From: Desulfobacterales bacterium
GTDB lineage: Bacteria > Desulfobacterota > Desulfobacteria > Desulfobacterales > UBA2174_A
Reading direction: 5' to 3'
Length of the DNA stretch: 15,599 nucleotides
Assembly: GCA_025454075.1 (NCBI GenBank)
Contig: JALOPD010000065.1
Location: forward strand, 1 to 15,599
The position numbers were made by a program, and so were the translations under genes. The notes under the pieces are model-generated. The model did not search any database and was not told the origin of the DNA. It was given only the letters and a program-made list of their open reading frames with translations. Of this stretch, positions 1 to 9,190 are shown in pieces. The number at the start of each line of letters is the position of its first letter. The first letter of the stretch is position 1.

Positions 1-409
1 CCAGCTCCGTTTTGGCGCCGCCGTCGTCCTGAAAGCCCGAGTAGCTGTCGTATTTCTTGTCCTTGCCTTTTTTCACGACGGCGGCAAACATCCTGCCGTC
101 CAGGAGCACCTCGGCGTTTCCCGTTTTCTGTACGCAGTGGGGCGGCCACAGGACCTGTTTTTTCCCGGCGACGTCGATCACGTCGAAGGCCTTTTTCCCG
201 GGGTGATTGGTGTAGAAGGAGACATGATCCGCCGGGTGCCAGTCCTGGGTCGCGTAGACGGGGCAGCCCTTATTGTGCAGGGCTTCCGTGGCCTTTCGGA
301 CCTGGTCGACATAGGCCTGATCGGTGCCCTCGACGGCCAGCGACCCCTTTTTCAGCGTGGTGAAATCCCCCTGCAGGTCGACGACGATGACGCCTGTCTT
401 TCTCTCCAC
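1..409 (-). CDS. pncA: Nicotinamidase (isochorismatase-like hydrolase), 3' end cut by window edge
   Basis: This enzyme hydrolyses nicotinamide to nicotinate and ammonia in cytoplasmic NAD salvage. The visible 136 residues start with VIVVDLQGDF, whose D11 matches the catalytic Asp. TQDWHP supplies D56 and H58 and WPPHCVQ supplies H91, which fit the metal ligands of the family. The motif KKGKDKKYDSYSGF carries the catalytic Lys (about K114) and the DSYS(G/A)F signature of bacterial PncA. The nucleophilic Cys lies beyond the window edge, so completeness cannot be judged. I chose the GTG start at 409 because AAAGGAGG sits seven bases upstream and the homology begins at once. The gene points away from tadA, so the two do not share a transcript. 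The family call is firm; substrate preference is known only from family resemblance. Confidence 0.92.
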   Translation of the reverse strand, partial: MERKTGVIVVDLQGDFTTLKKGSLAVEGTDQAYVDQVRKATEALHNKGCPVYATQDWHPADHVSFYTNHPGKKAFDVIDVAGKKQVLWPPHCVQKTGNAEVLLDGRMFAAVVKKGKDKKYDSYSGFQDDGGAKTEL

Positions 410-469
410 GAGGGCACCTCCTTTCCTGTAGCGGGATTAGCGTCTCCGGACCTCATGCTCGCTAACGGT

Positions 470-499
470 CCAATACTACGGCTTTCCAAAACCCGTCAA
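470..499 (-). promoter_or_regulatory. Possible pncA promoter
   Basis: On the minus strand TTGACG (499-494) matches the -35 consensus at five of six bases. TATTGG (475-470) follows with an 18-base spacer; TAGTAT (478-473) is an alternative -10 with a 15-base spacer. It lies about 60 bases before the pncA start. The -10 match is poor, so this is tentative. The remainder of the 233-base divergent spacer (410-642) shows no RNA gene or ORF that I can support. Confidence 0.3.
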
Positions 500-573
500 G
501 GAATTGCCATGTCGGCCATTTCTCCGTCTGTGGTTGAAAAATTCAAGCCGCCCTTTCGGAGATCGCCGCCGGC

Positions 574-2468
<1,895 letters not shown>

Positions 2469-2500
2469 GCGACCCGCGCCATTTTTCGCCGGCGATGGGG

Positions 2501-2529
2501 TTGACATCGGCGCCGGTTTGGAATAGAAA
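2501..2529 (+). promoter_or_regulatory. Sigma70-type promoter of tRNA-Pro
   Basis: A perfect TTGACA (2501-2506) is followed after 17 bases by TAGAAA (2524-2529), four of six against TATAAT. The predicted start is around 2536, only a few bases before the mature tRNA 5' end at 2542. A short leader is usual for tRNA genes. The promoter lies in the gap after purA, so the tRNA does not depend on purA transcription. Confidence 0.72.
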
Positions 2530-2541
2530 CCCTCGTTCAGT

Positions 2542-2618
2542 CGGGACGTGGCTCAGCCTGGTAGAGCACAGCGTTCGGGACGCTGGGGTCGGTGGTTCAA
2601 ATCCACTCGTCCCGACCA
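2542..2618 (+). tRNA. tRNA-Pro (CGG)
   Basis: The 77-base gene folds completely. The acceptor is CGGGACG (2542-2548) with CGTCCCG (2608-2614). The D stem is GCTC/GAGC with an AGCCTGGTA loop. The anticodon stem is CAGCG/CGCTG with loop TTCGGGA, giving anticodon CGG at 2576-2578. The T stem is GGTGG/CCACT with loop TTCAAAT. Discriminator A is 2615 and an encoded CCA is at 2616-2618. The D loop and the GGG following the anticodon closely resemble E. coli tRNA-Pro(CGG). It reads CCG proline codons, common in this GC-rich sequence. I found no second copy of its 3' end in the window, so there is no sign of an integrated element using it. Confidence 0.96.
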
Positions 2619-2631
2619 CCTTTGATTCAGC

Positions 2632-2662
2632 GCTCCAGTCGGAATGACTGGAGCTTTTTTTT
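2632..2662 (+). terminator. Intrinsic terminator after tRNA-Pro
   Basis: A perfect 9-bp stem GCTCCAGTC (2632-2640) with GACTGGAGC (2646-2654), loop GGAAT, is followed at once by eight T residues (2655-2662). It is a textbook rho-independent terminator 14 bases after the tRNA CCA. Its T-tract ends four bases before the start codon of the following transporter gene. Confidence 0.93.
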
Positions 2663-2666
2663 CGCC

Positions 2667-3860
2667 ATGACGACGATTCGAGAAACCGGCACCGCAGCGG
2701 ACCCCTCCAAAGCCAACGTCAAAGTGATGTTCGCGCTCTGGCTGGTGCATTTCACGGGCGACCTGTACGCCTCCTTCGTCAGCCCCCTGCTGCCGGTCTT
2801 CGCGGATGTCTTTGCGCTGTCCATGACCCAGGTGGGGCTGCTGGCCGGGGTCAACCGCTTTCTGATGTTCATTGTCCAGCCGATCGCCGGCTACCTGGCC
2901 GACCACTACCGCACCCGCCTTTTCATCCTCGGCGGCCCCATCCTGTCGCTCATCTTCATCCCGCTGGTGGGGGTGGCGCCGAGCTTCCTGGTCCTGATGC
3001 TGTTCGTTTCGATAGGCTCCATCGGCCAGTCCCTTTTTCACCCGCCGGTCGCCGGGATGATTTCCACCTATGCCGGCCGGCATTTCAGCTTCTGCATGTC
3101 CATCTTCAACGCGGGCGGCACGCTGGCCTTCGGGGTAGGCCCCATCATCATCACGACGCTGGTCCACGCCTACGGCATCCGCGGCACGCTGCTGTCCATG
3201 GTCATCGGCCTGCCGCTGATGGTGGTGCTGTTCAAACTGGTGCCGCGCCCGGAGGGCGAGGGGCTGGCCGGCCACGGGTTCCTGGGGTCGCTCCGGGAGG
3301 CGCTGGGCGGGGCCTGGAGATCCGTTGCCATGCTGTGGGTGGTGATGGTGCTGCGGGCCTTCGTCAGCCAGGTGTTCATCACCTTTTTCCCGATTCTCTA
3401 CTCCCGGGAGGGGTATTCGCTGGTGTCGATCGGCGTCATCACCGCCCTTTTCACGCTGGCGGGGGCCTTCAGCGGCCTGATCGCCGGCAGCCTGGCGGAC
3501 CGCACCCGCTACCGGCCGATCTTCATTTTGAGCCACTTCCTTACCGCACCCGCGCTGCTGCTGTCGCTTTACCTGCGCGGCGACTGGGTCTACCCGTGCT
3601 CCTTTTTATCCGGCTTCTTCTCGATGGCCACCCTGCCCCTCGGGGTGGTGCTGGGGCAGCAGCTTGCCCCCAAGGGGCGCTCCATGGTATCGAGCCTCAT
3701 GATGGGTTTGGCGCTGGGTATCGGCGGGGTGATGAGCCCCATCATCGGCAAGCTGGCCGATATTTACTCCATTCAAACCGTTCTCGCCTGGCTGCCGGCC
3801 GTCCCGCTGCTGACCATGGTGCTCTGTTTGCGCCTTCCTGAAAAAAACCAGGCTGCCTGA
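2667..3860 (+). CDS. MFS transporter, fosmidomycin-resistance-like
   Basis: This 397-residue integral membrane protein belongs to the major facilitator superfamily and should move a small solute by proton- or ion-coupled transport; substrate and direction are unknown. Many hydrophobic segments, consistent with about 12 helices, run through the protein. MFS motif A is visible as GYLADHYRTR (75-84) and again in the second half as GSLADRTRYR (274-283), the expected pseudo-repeat. The FHPPVAGMIS segment (124-133) and the general layout resemble Fsr-type efflux proteins, a low-certainty subfamily call. ATG 2667 gives a sensible N-terminus but has no good ribosome-binding site, because the tRNA terminator abuts it. 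GTG/ATG codons around 2724-2729 are alternative starts. The next gene starts 12 bases downstream with its own Shine-Dalgarno, suggesting one operon. Confidence 0.85.
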   Translation: MTTIRETGTAADPSKANVKVMFALWLVHFTGDLYASFVSPLLPVFADVFALSMTQVGLLAGVNRFLMFIVQPIAGYLADHYRTRLFILGGPILSLIFIPLVGVAPSFLVLMLFVSIGSIGQSLFHPPVAGMISTYAGRHFSFCMSIFNAGGTLAFGVGPIIITTLVHAYGIRGTLLSMVIGLPLMVVLFKLVPRPEGEGLAGHGFLGSLREALGGAWRSVAMLWVVMVLRAFVSQVFITFFPILYSREGYSLVSIGVITALFTLAGAFSGLIAGSLADRTRYRPIFILSHFLTAPALLLSLYLRGDWVYPCSFLSGFFSMATLPLGVVLGQQLAPKGRSMVSSLMMGLALGIGGVMSPIIGKLADIYSIQTVLAWLPAVPLLTMVLCLRLPEKNQAA

Positions 3861-3872
3861 ACCGGAGGTCTC

Positions 3873-5621
3873 ATGGATAGCGAAAAAAAAGGGGACATCA
3901 ACGGCGCGCAGGCGATCGTCCGGATGCTCGAAGCCTACGGCGTGAACTACGTGTTCGGCGTGCCGGGCGACACCTCCGTGCCGCTCTACCAGGCGCTTTA
4001 CGAGCGGCGCGACACCCTCCGTCACATCCTGGCGCGGGACGAGCGCTCGGCCGGCTTCATGGCCGACGTCTACGCCCGGCTTTCCCACAAGCCCGGGGTG
4101 TGCGAATGCCCCTCCGGGGCCGGCGCGCTCTATTCCGCGCCGGGGATGGCCGAGGCCAACGCCTCCTCCGTCCCGGTTCTCTTGTTCACCAGCGGCGTCA
4201 GCCTGGCCGGCGAAGGCAAGGGCACCATCACGGAGATGGACCACCACGTCTTCTTCGAGTCCATTTCGAAGTGGTCGAACTTCCTCAAGCTGGCCGTCAA
4301 AATCCCCGAGACCCTGCGCAGAGCCTTCCGCGTGGCGACGTCGGGCTGCCCGGGCGCCGTCCACCTCGCGTTCCCCACCGAGACCGTGGTCGGCCGGATC
4401 CCGCTCGAGCAGGTCTCGCTCCACGCGGAGCAGGAGTGCAAGGCCTACCCCTCGATGCGGTTCCGCGGCAGCCCGGATGCCATCACCCGGGTCGCCCGGC
4501 AGCTCGCAAAAGCCCGGCGCCCGGTCCTGATCGTCGGCGGCGGGGCCAACCACTCCCAGGCCCGCGGCGAGATCCTTGCGCTGGCCGAACGCCTGCAGGC
4601 GCCGGTCGTCACCACCATATCCGGCCAGGGCATCATGCCGGACCAGCACCCCCTGGCGCTGGGGGTGATCGGCGACAACGGCTACCACCCGCATGCCGTC
4701 CGGGCCGTGGAGGGGGGCGACGTGCTGCTCTACATCGGGTGCAAGATGGGGTCCGTATCGACCGTCAAGTGGACGCTGCCCTCAACGCGCGCGGGCAGGA
4801 AAATCCTGCAGGTGGACATCAACCCGCGGATCATCGGCAACACGTTCCAGGTGGACGAGGCGGTGGTGGGCGATGCGCGGCTCGTCTTGGAGGATGTTCT
4901 GGTCGAACTGGGAAAGGCCCGGCGCCGCGGCGATGAAAGCTGGGTCGAGGAATTGAACCTGGATCGCAGGCGCTTCTGGGACCAGGCCGCTGCCGTGCTG
5001 GCGAGCGAAGAGACGCCCCTGTCGCCCCAGCGGGTGATCGGGTCGTTGAACCGGGCCCTGCCGGAGCCGGCCGTCGTTGTCGCCGATGCCGGGACGGCCA
5101 CCCCGTATGTCACGCGCTACCTCCGGCTCAACCACAGCCGGTCGCGCTTCATCATCCCCAGGGCCTACGGCGGGCTCGGGTACGCCATCCCCGGGGTGCT
5201 GGGCGCGTGGCTGGCGCGCCCGGAGGCCAGGCCCGTCGGCCTTTTCGGGGACGGCAGCATGGGCATGTCCTGCGGCGAGTTGGAAACGCTGCTGCGCTAC
5301 GATGTGCCGGCGGTCCTGATTCATTTCAACAACGGCTCCTTCGGCTGGATCAAGACGCTCCAGAAGATCCATTCCGAGAGCCGTTACCTGTCCGTCGATT
5401 TCAAGCCGCTCGACATGTCCAAGGTGGCTTCCGCTTTCGGCTTGCGCGCGTTCCGCGTGGAAACCCCGGCCCAGCTCGAAAAAAGCCTCGCCGAGGCCTT
5501 TGCGTCCAAAGGCCCATGCTTCATCGACATTCTGAGCCGGCCGATCGAGGAAAAAATCCCGCCGGTCTACTCCTGGCTCAAAGAGTGCGGCATCGACCCC
5601 CTGAGCAAGGAGCCCTACTGA
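3873..5621 (+). CDS. Thiamine-diphosphate-dependent enzyme, acetolactate synthase-like
   Basis: The 582-residue protein has the three-domain layout of the POX/AHAS group of TPP enzymes: an N-terminal pyrimidine-binding domain (about 10-175), a central domain (about 195-345), and a C-terminal diphosphate-binding domain (about 385-560). E57 in RDERSAGFMADVYAR corresponds to the Glu that activates the cofactor. G459-D460-G461 and N486-N487 form the TPP/magnesium motif with the usual spacing. The 2-oxo acid acted on is not evident: the family includes acetolactate synthase, benzoylformate decarboxylase-like enzymes and sulfoacetaldehyde acetyltransferase. No regulatory small subunit (ilvN/ilvH) follows, which argues against biosynthetic acetolactate synthase. 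The start is supported by CGGAGGT seven bases upstream. Its partner gene is the MFS transporter 12 bases before it, so a transported oxo acid or its product is a reasonable inference. Confidence 0.87.
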   Translation: MDSEKKGDINGAQAIVRMLEAYGVNYVFGVPGDTSVPLYQALYERRDTLRHILARDERSAGFMADVYARLSHKPGVCECPSGAGALYSAPGMAEANASSVPVLLFTSGVSLAGEGKGTITEMDHHVFFESISKWSNFLKLAVKIPETLRRAFRVATSGCPGAVHLAFPTETVVGRIPLEQVSLHAEQECKAYPSMRFRGSPDAITRVARQLAKARRPVLIVGGGANHSQARGEILALAERLQAPVVTTISGQGIMPDQHPLALGVIGDNGYHPHAVRAVEGGDVLLYIGCKMGSVSTVKWTLPSTRAGRKILQVDINPRIIGNTFQVDEAVVGDARLVLEDVLVELGKARRRGDESWVEELNLDRRRFWDQAAAVLASEETPLSPQRVIGSLNRALPEPAVVVADAGTATPYVTRYLRLNHSRSRFIIPRAYGGLGYAIPGVLGAWLARPEARPVGLFGDGSMGMSCGELETLLRYDVPAVLIHFNNGSFGWIKTLQKIHSESRYLSVDFKPLDMSKVASAFGLRAFRVETPAQLEKSLAEAFASKGPCFIDILSRPIEEKIPPVYSWLKECGIDPLSKEPY

Positions 5622-5648
5622 GCCGGGGGCCGTCGCCTCGTTCAGGAA

Positions 5649-6089
5649 TCACTCTCCCCGCGACCGGATGATCAACAACGGGCGGTCGATGCGGTGCAGA
5701 ACCCCTGCAGCGACACTGCCGTAGAACACGCGCCCCGCACCCGTGCGGCCGTGGCTGGCCATGGCGATCAGCTCCACTTTCTCCGTTTCAGCCGTCTCAC
5801 AAACGGCATCGACGATCGTGTTGCCGACCACGCGCGACTCCACTTCGATCCGCTTTTCCTGGAATCTCGTTTTGACGCCGTCGAGGTAAACGCGCGCCTG
5901 CTCCAGTTTGGCGGCGAACGTATCGTTGGCGGGGATGAAAACGTCCGCACTGCTCACCGTCACGATCGGCTCGACCACCTGCAGAAGGATCACCCGGGAG
6001 CCATGTTTCAGTGCCATTTCCTCCACGTATGGGAGGATTTTCTCGGCCCTGACGGAACCGTCCAGTGGAACCAGAATGTGCTTGTACAT
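5649..6089 (-). CDS. Universal stress protein, UspA family
   Basis: This is a 146-residue single-domain cytoplasmic USP, the usual length for the family. It starts with MYKHILVPLDGS, where the Asp after VPL contacts adenine in ATP-binding members. It ends with the nucleotide-binding loop MASHGRTGAGRVFYGSVA: A111-x2-G114-x9-G124-S125. The first Gly of the canonical G-x2-G-x9-G-S/T motif is Ala, a common substitution, so ATP binding is likely but unproven. The ATG at 6089 has AAGGGGGG (6104-6097) as a strong ribosome-binding site. The gene is convergent with the TPP-enzyme gene, 27 bases apart with no obvious terminator between. A dedicated promoter and a long structured leader lie upstream, so its expression is probably controlled in its own right. 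Target process unknown. Confidence 0.93.
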   Translation of the reverse strand: MYKHILVPLDGSVRAEKILPYVEEMALKHGSRVILLQVVEPIVTVSSADVFIPANDTFAAKLEQARVYLDGVKTRFQEKRIEVESRVVGNTIVDAVCETAETEKVELIAMASHGRTGAGRVFYGSVAAGVLHRIDRPLLIIRSRGE

Positions 6090-6107
6090 GGTTTAGCCCC
6101 CCTTCGA

Positions 6108-6123
6108 GGCGCACACCTGCGCC
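6108..6123 (-). promoter_or_regulatory. Hairpin just upstream of the usp ribosome-binding site
   Basis: A perfect 6-bp stem GGCGCA/TGCGCC with a four-base loop lies three bases upstream of the Shine-Dalgarno run (6104-6097) of the universal stress gene. With no U-tract it is not a terminator. It could help define ribosome access in concert with the larger leader structure at 6130-6227. Confidence 0.5.
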
Positions 6124-6129
6124 GCGGAT

Positions 6130-6227
6130 ATGCAAGGCTGTACCCGCGTCGGAAACAGAAGGCCTCTGAAAGCTGACGCTTGCCCTCAGAGGCCGATTTC
6201 AGGCACCTTCCGATATCCGGCTTGCAT
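6130..6227 (-). ncRNA. Candidate structured 5' leader of the universal stress gene
   Basis: Four nested complementary segments are visible, in plus-strand coordinates: ATGCAAG (6130-6136) with CTTGCAT (6221-6227); TCGGAA (6149-6154) with TTCCGA (6208-6213); GGCCTCTGA (6161-6169) with TCAGAGGCC (6186-6194); and AAGC (6170-6173) with GCTT (6178-6181). Together they make a long stem with internal loops and a tetraloop-like TGAC tip. It lies between a good promoter (6284-6312) and the usp start, so it should be transcribed in a leader of about 185 bases. GGATAT and ATATCC within it offer a competing pairing, which would suit a switch. I do not recognise it as any riboswitch class I know. A regulator-binding palindrome at DNA level is an alternative. 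Confidence 0.5.
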
Positions 6228-6283
6228 GGGCCACCCCCGGACCGCGCGAGGTTCGACCACTCCACCGTCACCTGGATGTGCAA

Positions 6284-6312
6284 AAAATAAAGAATAAAAG
6301 AGCGCGTGTCAA
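6284..6312 (-). promoter_or_regulatory. Promoter of the universal stress gene
   Basis: On the minus strand a perfect TTGACA (6312-6307) and TATTTT (6289-6284) are spaced by exactly 17 bases in a locally AT-rich patch. The -35 box overlaps the TGA stop of the amidase gene (6311-6309). The predicted start near 6276 leaves about 187 bases of leader before the usp ATG. Confidence 0.65.
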
Positions 6313-7799
6313 ACCACGGCCGGTCTTTTTTCAAACCAGGGGCGCTCGGCTTCCAGCTGGGCCGCCATGCGGAAAAGGGTGGCCTCGTCGGCGATGCGAG
6401 CCATGAAGTGGACCCCGCACGGCAGCCCCTCGCGCGTCCAGTGCAGCGGCACGGACATGGCCGGTTGCCCGGTGAAGTTGGCCAGCTGGGTGAAGGGGGT
6501 CCGCGCCAGGTTCTGAAGGGCGATCCGGTCGATGATGCCGCTGCGCCGCAGCAGGCGGCCGAGGCCGAGCCGGCTGACCGCCTTGAGCGCAGCGATCTCG
6601 TAGGGGCTGGGCTTGAGTTCGCCGATAAAGGCCGGCGGCTGGGCCGTCGTCGGGGTCATGTACAGATCGTAGGTTGCGTGGAACCGGCCCATCGTGCGCG
6701 CGGCCCGGCCCCACAGCCGGCGCGCCCCGGCCAGGACGGAGGCGGGCTCGCAGCGCCCGATCAGGCCGAGCGTCCAGGTCGCCGTCTCCACGTCCTCCGG
6801 CTGCACGGGCCTGTTCAGCACCCGGCCCAGGTCCTCCAGGTCCGCCGCCACCTCGGCGTAAAGCATGGCCAGGTAGGTGCGGGCCAGCGCCGCGCCGTCG
6901 AGATCCGGGGATGCCTCCTCGACGTCGTGCCCCAGGTGTTGAAGCAGCAGCGCCGCCTGGAGCACCGCCTTCTCGTTTTCCGGGTGGACCGGTGTCCCGA
7001 TGGGCGAGCGTGAGCTGAACGCAACCCGCAGTCGCCCCGGGTCGCGCCGGGTTTCCTCGTGGTAGGGCCGATCGGGCGGCGCGACGACGAACGGGGCCCC
7101 GGCATCCGCGCCGGCGATGCCGTCCAGCATGGCGGCGCTGTCCCGCACCGTGCGGGTGAGGACGTGTTCGACCACGGCCCCCTGCCACAGCTCGCCGAAG
7201 TCGGGGCCCGTGGGGATCCGCCCGCGCGAGGGCTTCAGCCCAAAAAGCCCGCAGTAGGCGGCCGGGATCCGGATCGAGCCGCCGCCGTCGCCCGCCCCCG
7301 CCAGCGGCACCATGCCGGCGGCCACGGCGGCCGCCGACCCGCCGCTGGAGCCACCGGGCGTGCGTGCGCGGTCCCAGGGGTTGCGCGTCGGCCCGAAAAG
7401 CTCGGGCTCCGTGTAGGCCACGAGCCCGAATTCCGGGGTATTGGTCTTGCCCAGGATCACCAGGCCGGCCTGCCGGTACCGGCGCACCAGTTCGCTGTCA
7501 TGGTCCGGGATGAAGTTTTTCAGGGCCTTGCAGCCGAAGGTGAGCGGCACGCCGGCGCAAACCGACAACAGGTCCTTGAGCACGAAGGGAACGCCGCAAA
7601 ACCGGCCGGGAGGCAGATCCCCCAGGGAGCGCCGGGCCAGATCGAACATCGGGGTGACAACGGCGTTGACCGCCGGGTTCAGCCGCTCCACCCGTTCGAC
7701 GGCTGCCGCGAGGACCTCCCCGGGCGACACCTGCCGCGTGCGGATCAGCTCCGCCAGCCCAAGGCCGTCGTAGCGGTCGTATTCCTTGAAACCGGGCAT
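6309..7799 (-). CDS. Amidase-signature family enzyme
   Basis: The 496-residue protein is a Ser-cisSer-Lys hydrolase that cleaves an amide C-N bond; the natural substrate cannot be read from the sequence. K75 (VLKDL), S151 ([12 protein letters not shown]) and nucleophile S175 ([15 protein letters not shown]) form the triad, with the S151-S175 spacing of 24 seen in characterised amidases. The overall pattern, with GKTNTPEFG near 117-125, resembles stand-alone amidases of the 6-aminohexanoate-cyclic-dimer hydrolase/aryl-acylamidase kind. No gatB or gatC is adjacent, so a GatA role in tRNA amidation is unlikely. ATG 7799 has AAAGG eight bases upstream. The gene is separated by a REPIN-like repeat from the dehydratase genes, which suggests its own transcription. 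Its stop overlaps the -35 box of the usp promoter. Confidence 0.9.
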   Translation of the reverse strand: MPGFKEYDRYDGLGLAELIRTRQVSPGEVLAAAVERVERLNPAVNAVVTPMFDLARRSLGDLPPGRFCGVPFVLKDLLSVCAGVPLTFGCKALKNFIPDHDSELVRRYRQAGLVILGKTNTPEFGLVAYTEPELFGPTRNPWDRARTPGGSSGGSAAAVAAGMVPLAGAGDGGGSIRIPAAYCGLFGLKPSRGRIPTGPDFGELWQGAVVEHVLTRTVRDSAAMLDGIAGADAGAPFVVAPPDRPYHEETRRDPGRLRVAFSSRSPIGTPVHPENEKAVLQAALLLQHLGHDVEEASPDLDGAALARTYLAMLYAEVAADLEDLGRVLNRPVQPEDVETATWTLGLIGRCEPASVLAGARRLWGRAARTMGRFHATYDLYMTPTTAQPPAFIGELKPSPYEIAALKAVSRLGLGRLLRRSGIIDRIALQNLARTPFTQLANFTGQPAMSVPLHWTREGLPCGVHFMARIADEATLFRMAAQLEAERPWFEKRPAVV

Positions 7800-7831
7800 G
7801 TGCGCCTTTCAGCGATATACTATGTCTTGCC

Positions 7832-7898
7832 TGTGGGAGCGGCTACCAGCCGCGACAAACCTGCAACCGGGGAATCGCGGCTGGAAGCCGCTCCCACA
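7832..7898. repeat. REPIN-like pair of inverted palindromic repeats
   Basis: Two 24-base units, 7832-7855 and 7875-7898, are inverted copies of each other with 23 of 24 positions matching and a 19-base spacer. Each unit starts with TGTGGGAGCGGCT and contains a small palindrome, GCGGCT/AGCCGC. This nested arrangement is what REP doublets (REPINs) look like, and the GTGGGAGCGG-type head resembles REP sequences of Pseudomonas. It lies in the 185-base gap between the dehydratase subunit gene and the amidase. No RAYT transposase is in the window. Confidence 0.85.
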
Positions 7899-7933
7899 GA
7901 GGGATGGACTTGACCATCGATCGGGTCGGACTC

Positions 7934-7951
7934 CGCCGGCCTCAACCGGCG
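7934..7951 (-). other. Small GC hairpin downstream of the dehydratase operon
   Basis: CGCCGG (7934-7939) and CCGGCG (7946-7951) pair perfectly around a six-base loop, about 35 bases past the stop of the last dehydratase gene. No T-run follows on the minus strand. It may protect the transcript 3' end or slow polymerase, but a rho-independent terminator is not supported. Confidence 0.35.
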
Positions 7952-7984
7952 TTCGAAGAAGAGAAAGCAGGTGCCGGAAGTATA

Positions 7985-9190
7985 TTACGGCAGCGGCGTC
8001 ATGGATTCAAGGAAGGCGTCCAGGCGCGTTTCCACCTGCGTCTCCGAGAACACCCGCGGGTCGTTCTGGTCGGCCTCGATCACCACCCCCGGTTTGCCGG
8101 TCAGCCTGGACACCTCCCCGCGCAGGCCGTACATCCCCACCGAATACGGTTTGCAGGAGCGGTTGGAGTGCATGATGAAACCGGTGAGCGCGAATTCGTC
8201 GATGAGCCGCGCCAGGTAGCGGATGCGCTCTTCGAACCCGAAGTTGATGTAGATGTTGAGGTAGGAGACCGCCAGCGCCTCGATGGGGTCGCTGGTCTGG
8301 ATGCCCTGCGAGGCGGTGATGCCGCCCCAGCTGTCGGCGTAGGTGGCGGTCACCAGCGCGCAGCGGCGCTCCTCGAAGAATTTTTCGAAGTAGCGCATCC
8401 TGAACCAGATGGGCAGGTTGTCCCACAGCACGCGGTAGCGCTCCTCGGGGATGGCGCCGATGCGCCGGGCGGCGCGTTCGGCCACCTCCTCGTACAGCAG
8501 TTGATAGTAGTCCACGCACGGCCGGGTGCCGCGCAGGGTCACGATCGGGGCCACGTGGATGAAGGCGTCCAGGCTGGTCAGGGGGGTCGGCAGGGTCTTG
8601 GCGAGATCGAGCGTTTTCCGCCACAGGCCGGTGGCCTCCCGGCTCATGCCGATCGCCTCCAGCAGGCGTTCCCGGTCGAAGGGCCGCTTGAGCTGCCCGG
8701 CCAGAAACCGCTCCAAGTCGTGGAACTGCGCCACCGTGTAGTCCACCGTTTCGCGGTTCAAACCGTCGTGCAGAAACGGGGTGTCCACGAGGAAAAGAGG
8801 CGCGCGGTGCTTGCGGGCGACCGCCTCGTACCACTTGATGACGGTCTTGCAGATGTTGGTCGAGGCGATCAGGAAGCGCGGCGGCGGGAGCCCGCCGGCC
8901 GGCCCGCCCTGCAGCAGGTCCTGGCCGAAATCGGTGCGCGCATAGGCGCAGATGTCCTGGGAGAAACCGGCGGCCTCGGCCGCCTCCATGAGCGCAACGG
9001 ACTGGTGGCCGGCGGCGCACATGGCGGCGTAGTTTTCAGGGTAGACGGGAATGACGTCCATGGCGTGGACGAACTCCACCGGCGCACCGCTGGTGAGCCA
9101 CGCGACCGGCTTGGCGGTGGAGGTCTTGGCCTCGATGTAATAGAGCGTCATCAGCTCCTTCATCTTCTTGAAGGCCGCCAGCTGGGTCAT
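7985..9190 (-). CDS. 2-hydroxyacyl-CoA dehydratase family protein, second subunit
   Basis: This 401-residue protein belongs to the family of HgdA/HgdB, HadB/HadC and benzoyl-CoA reductase BcrB/BcrC, oxygen-sensitive Fe-S enzymes that use one-electron chemistry on CoA thioesters. Cysteines C81 (DICAYARTDFG), C114 (ASTNICKTV) and C346 (HSNRSCKPYS) are spaced as expected for ligands of a [4Fe-4S] cluster. Early SGAPVEFVHAMDVIPVYPEN and the closing EADQNDPR segment are typical of the family. The ATG at 9190 overlaps the stop of the preceding gene (ATGA), and a GGAGG nine bases upstream supports it. Coupled translation implies a heterodimer. Whether the substrate is a 2-hydroxyacyl-CoA or an aromatic CoA ester cannot be decided here. 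The ATPase activator needed by known members is absent. Confidence 0.9.
   Translation of the reverse strand: MTQLAAFKKMKELMTLYYIEAKTSTAKPVAWLTSGAPVEFVHAMDVIPVYPENYAAMCAAGHQSVALMEAAEAAGFSQDICAYARTDFGQDLLQGGPAGGLPPPRFLIASTNICKTVIKWYEAVARKHRAPLFLVDTPFLHDGLNRETVDYTVAQFHDLERFLAGQLKRPFDRERLLEAIGMSREATGLWRKTLDLAKTLPTPLTSLDAFIHVAPIVTLRGTRPCVDYYQLLYEEVAERAARRIGAIPEERYRVLWDNLPIWFRMRYFEKFFEERRCALVTATYADSWGGITASQGIQTSDPIEALAVSYLNIYINFGFEERIRYLARLIDEFALTGFIMHSNRSCKPYSVGMYGLRGEVSRLTGKPGVVIEADQNDPRVFSETQVETRLDAFLESMTPLP

Noticed and set aside
2542..2618. tRNA-Pro as an attachment site for an integrated element
   Set aside because: No repeat of the tRNA 3' end, integrase or phage gene is visible downstream in the window.
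7832..7898. The inverted repeat upstream of the amidase as a CRISPR fragment or intrinsic terminator
   Set aside because: Only two units in inverted orientation with a short non-spacer gap, and no T-run; a REPIN fits better.
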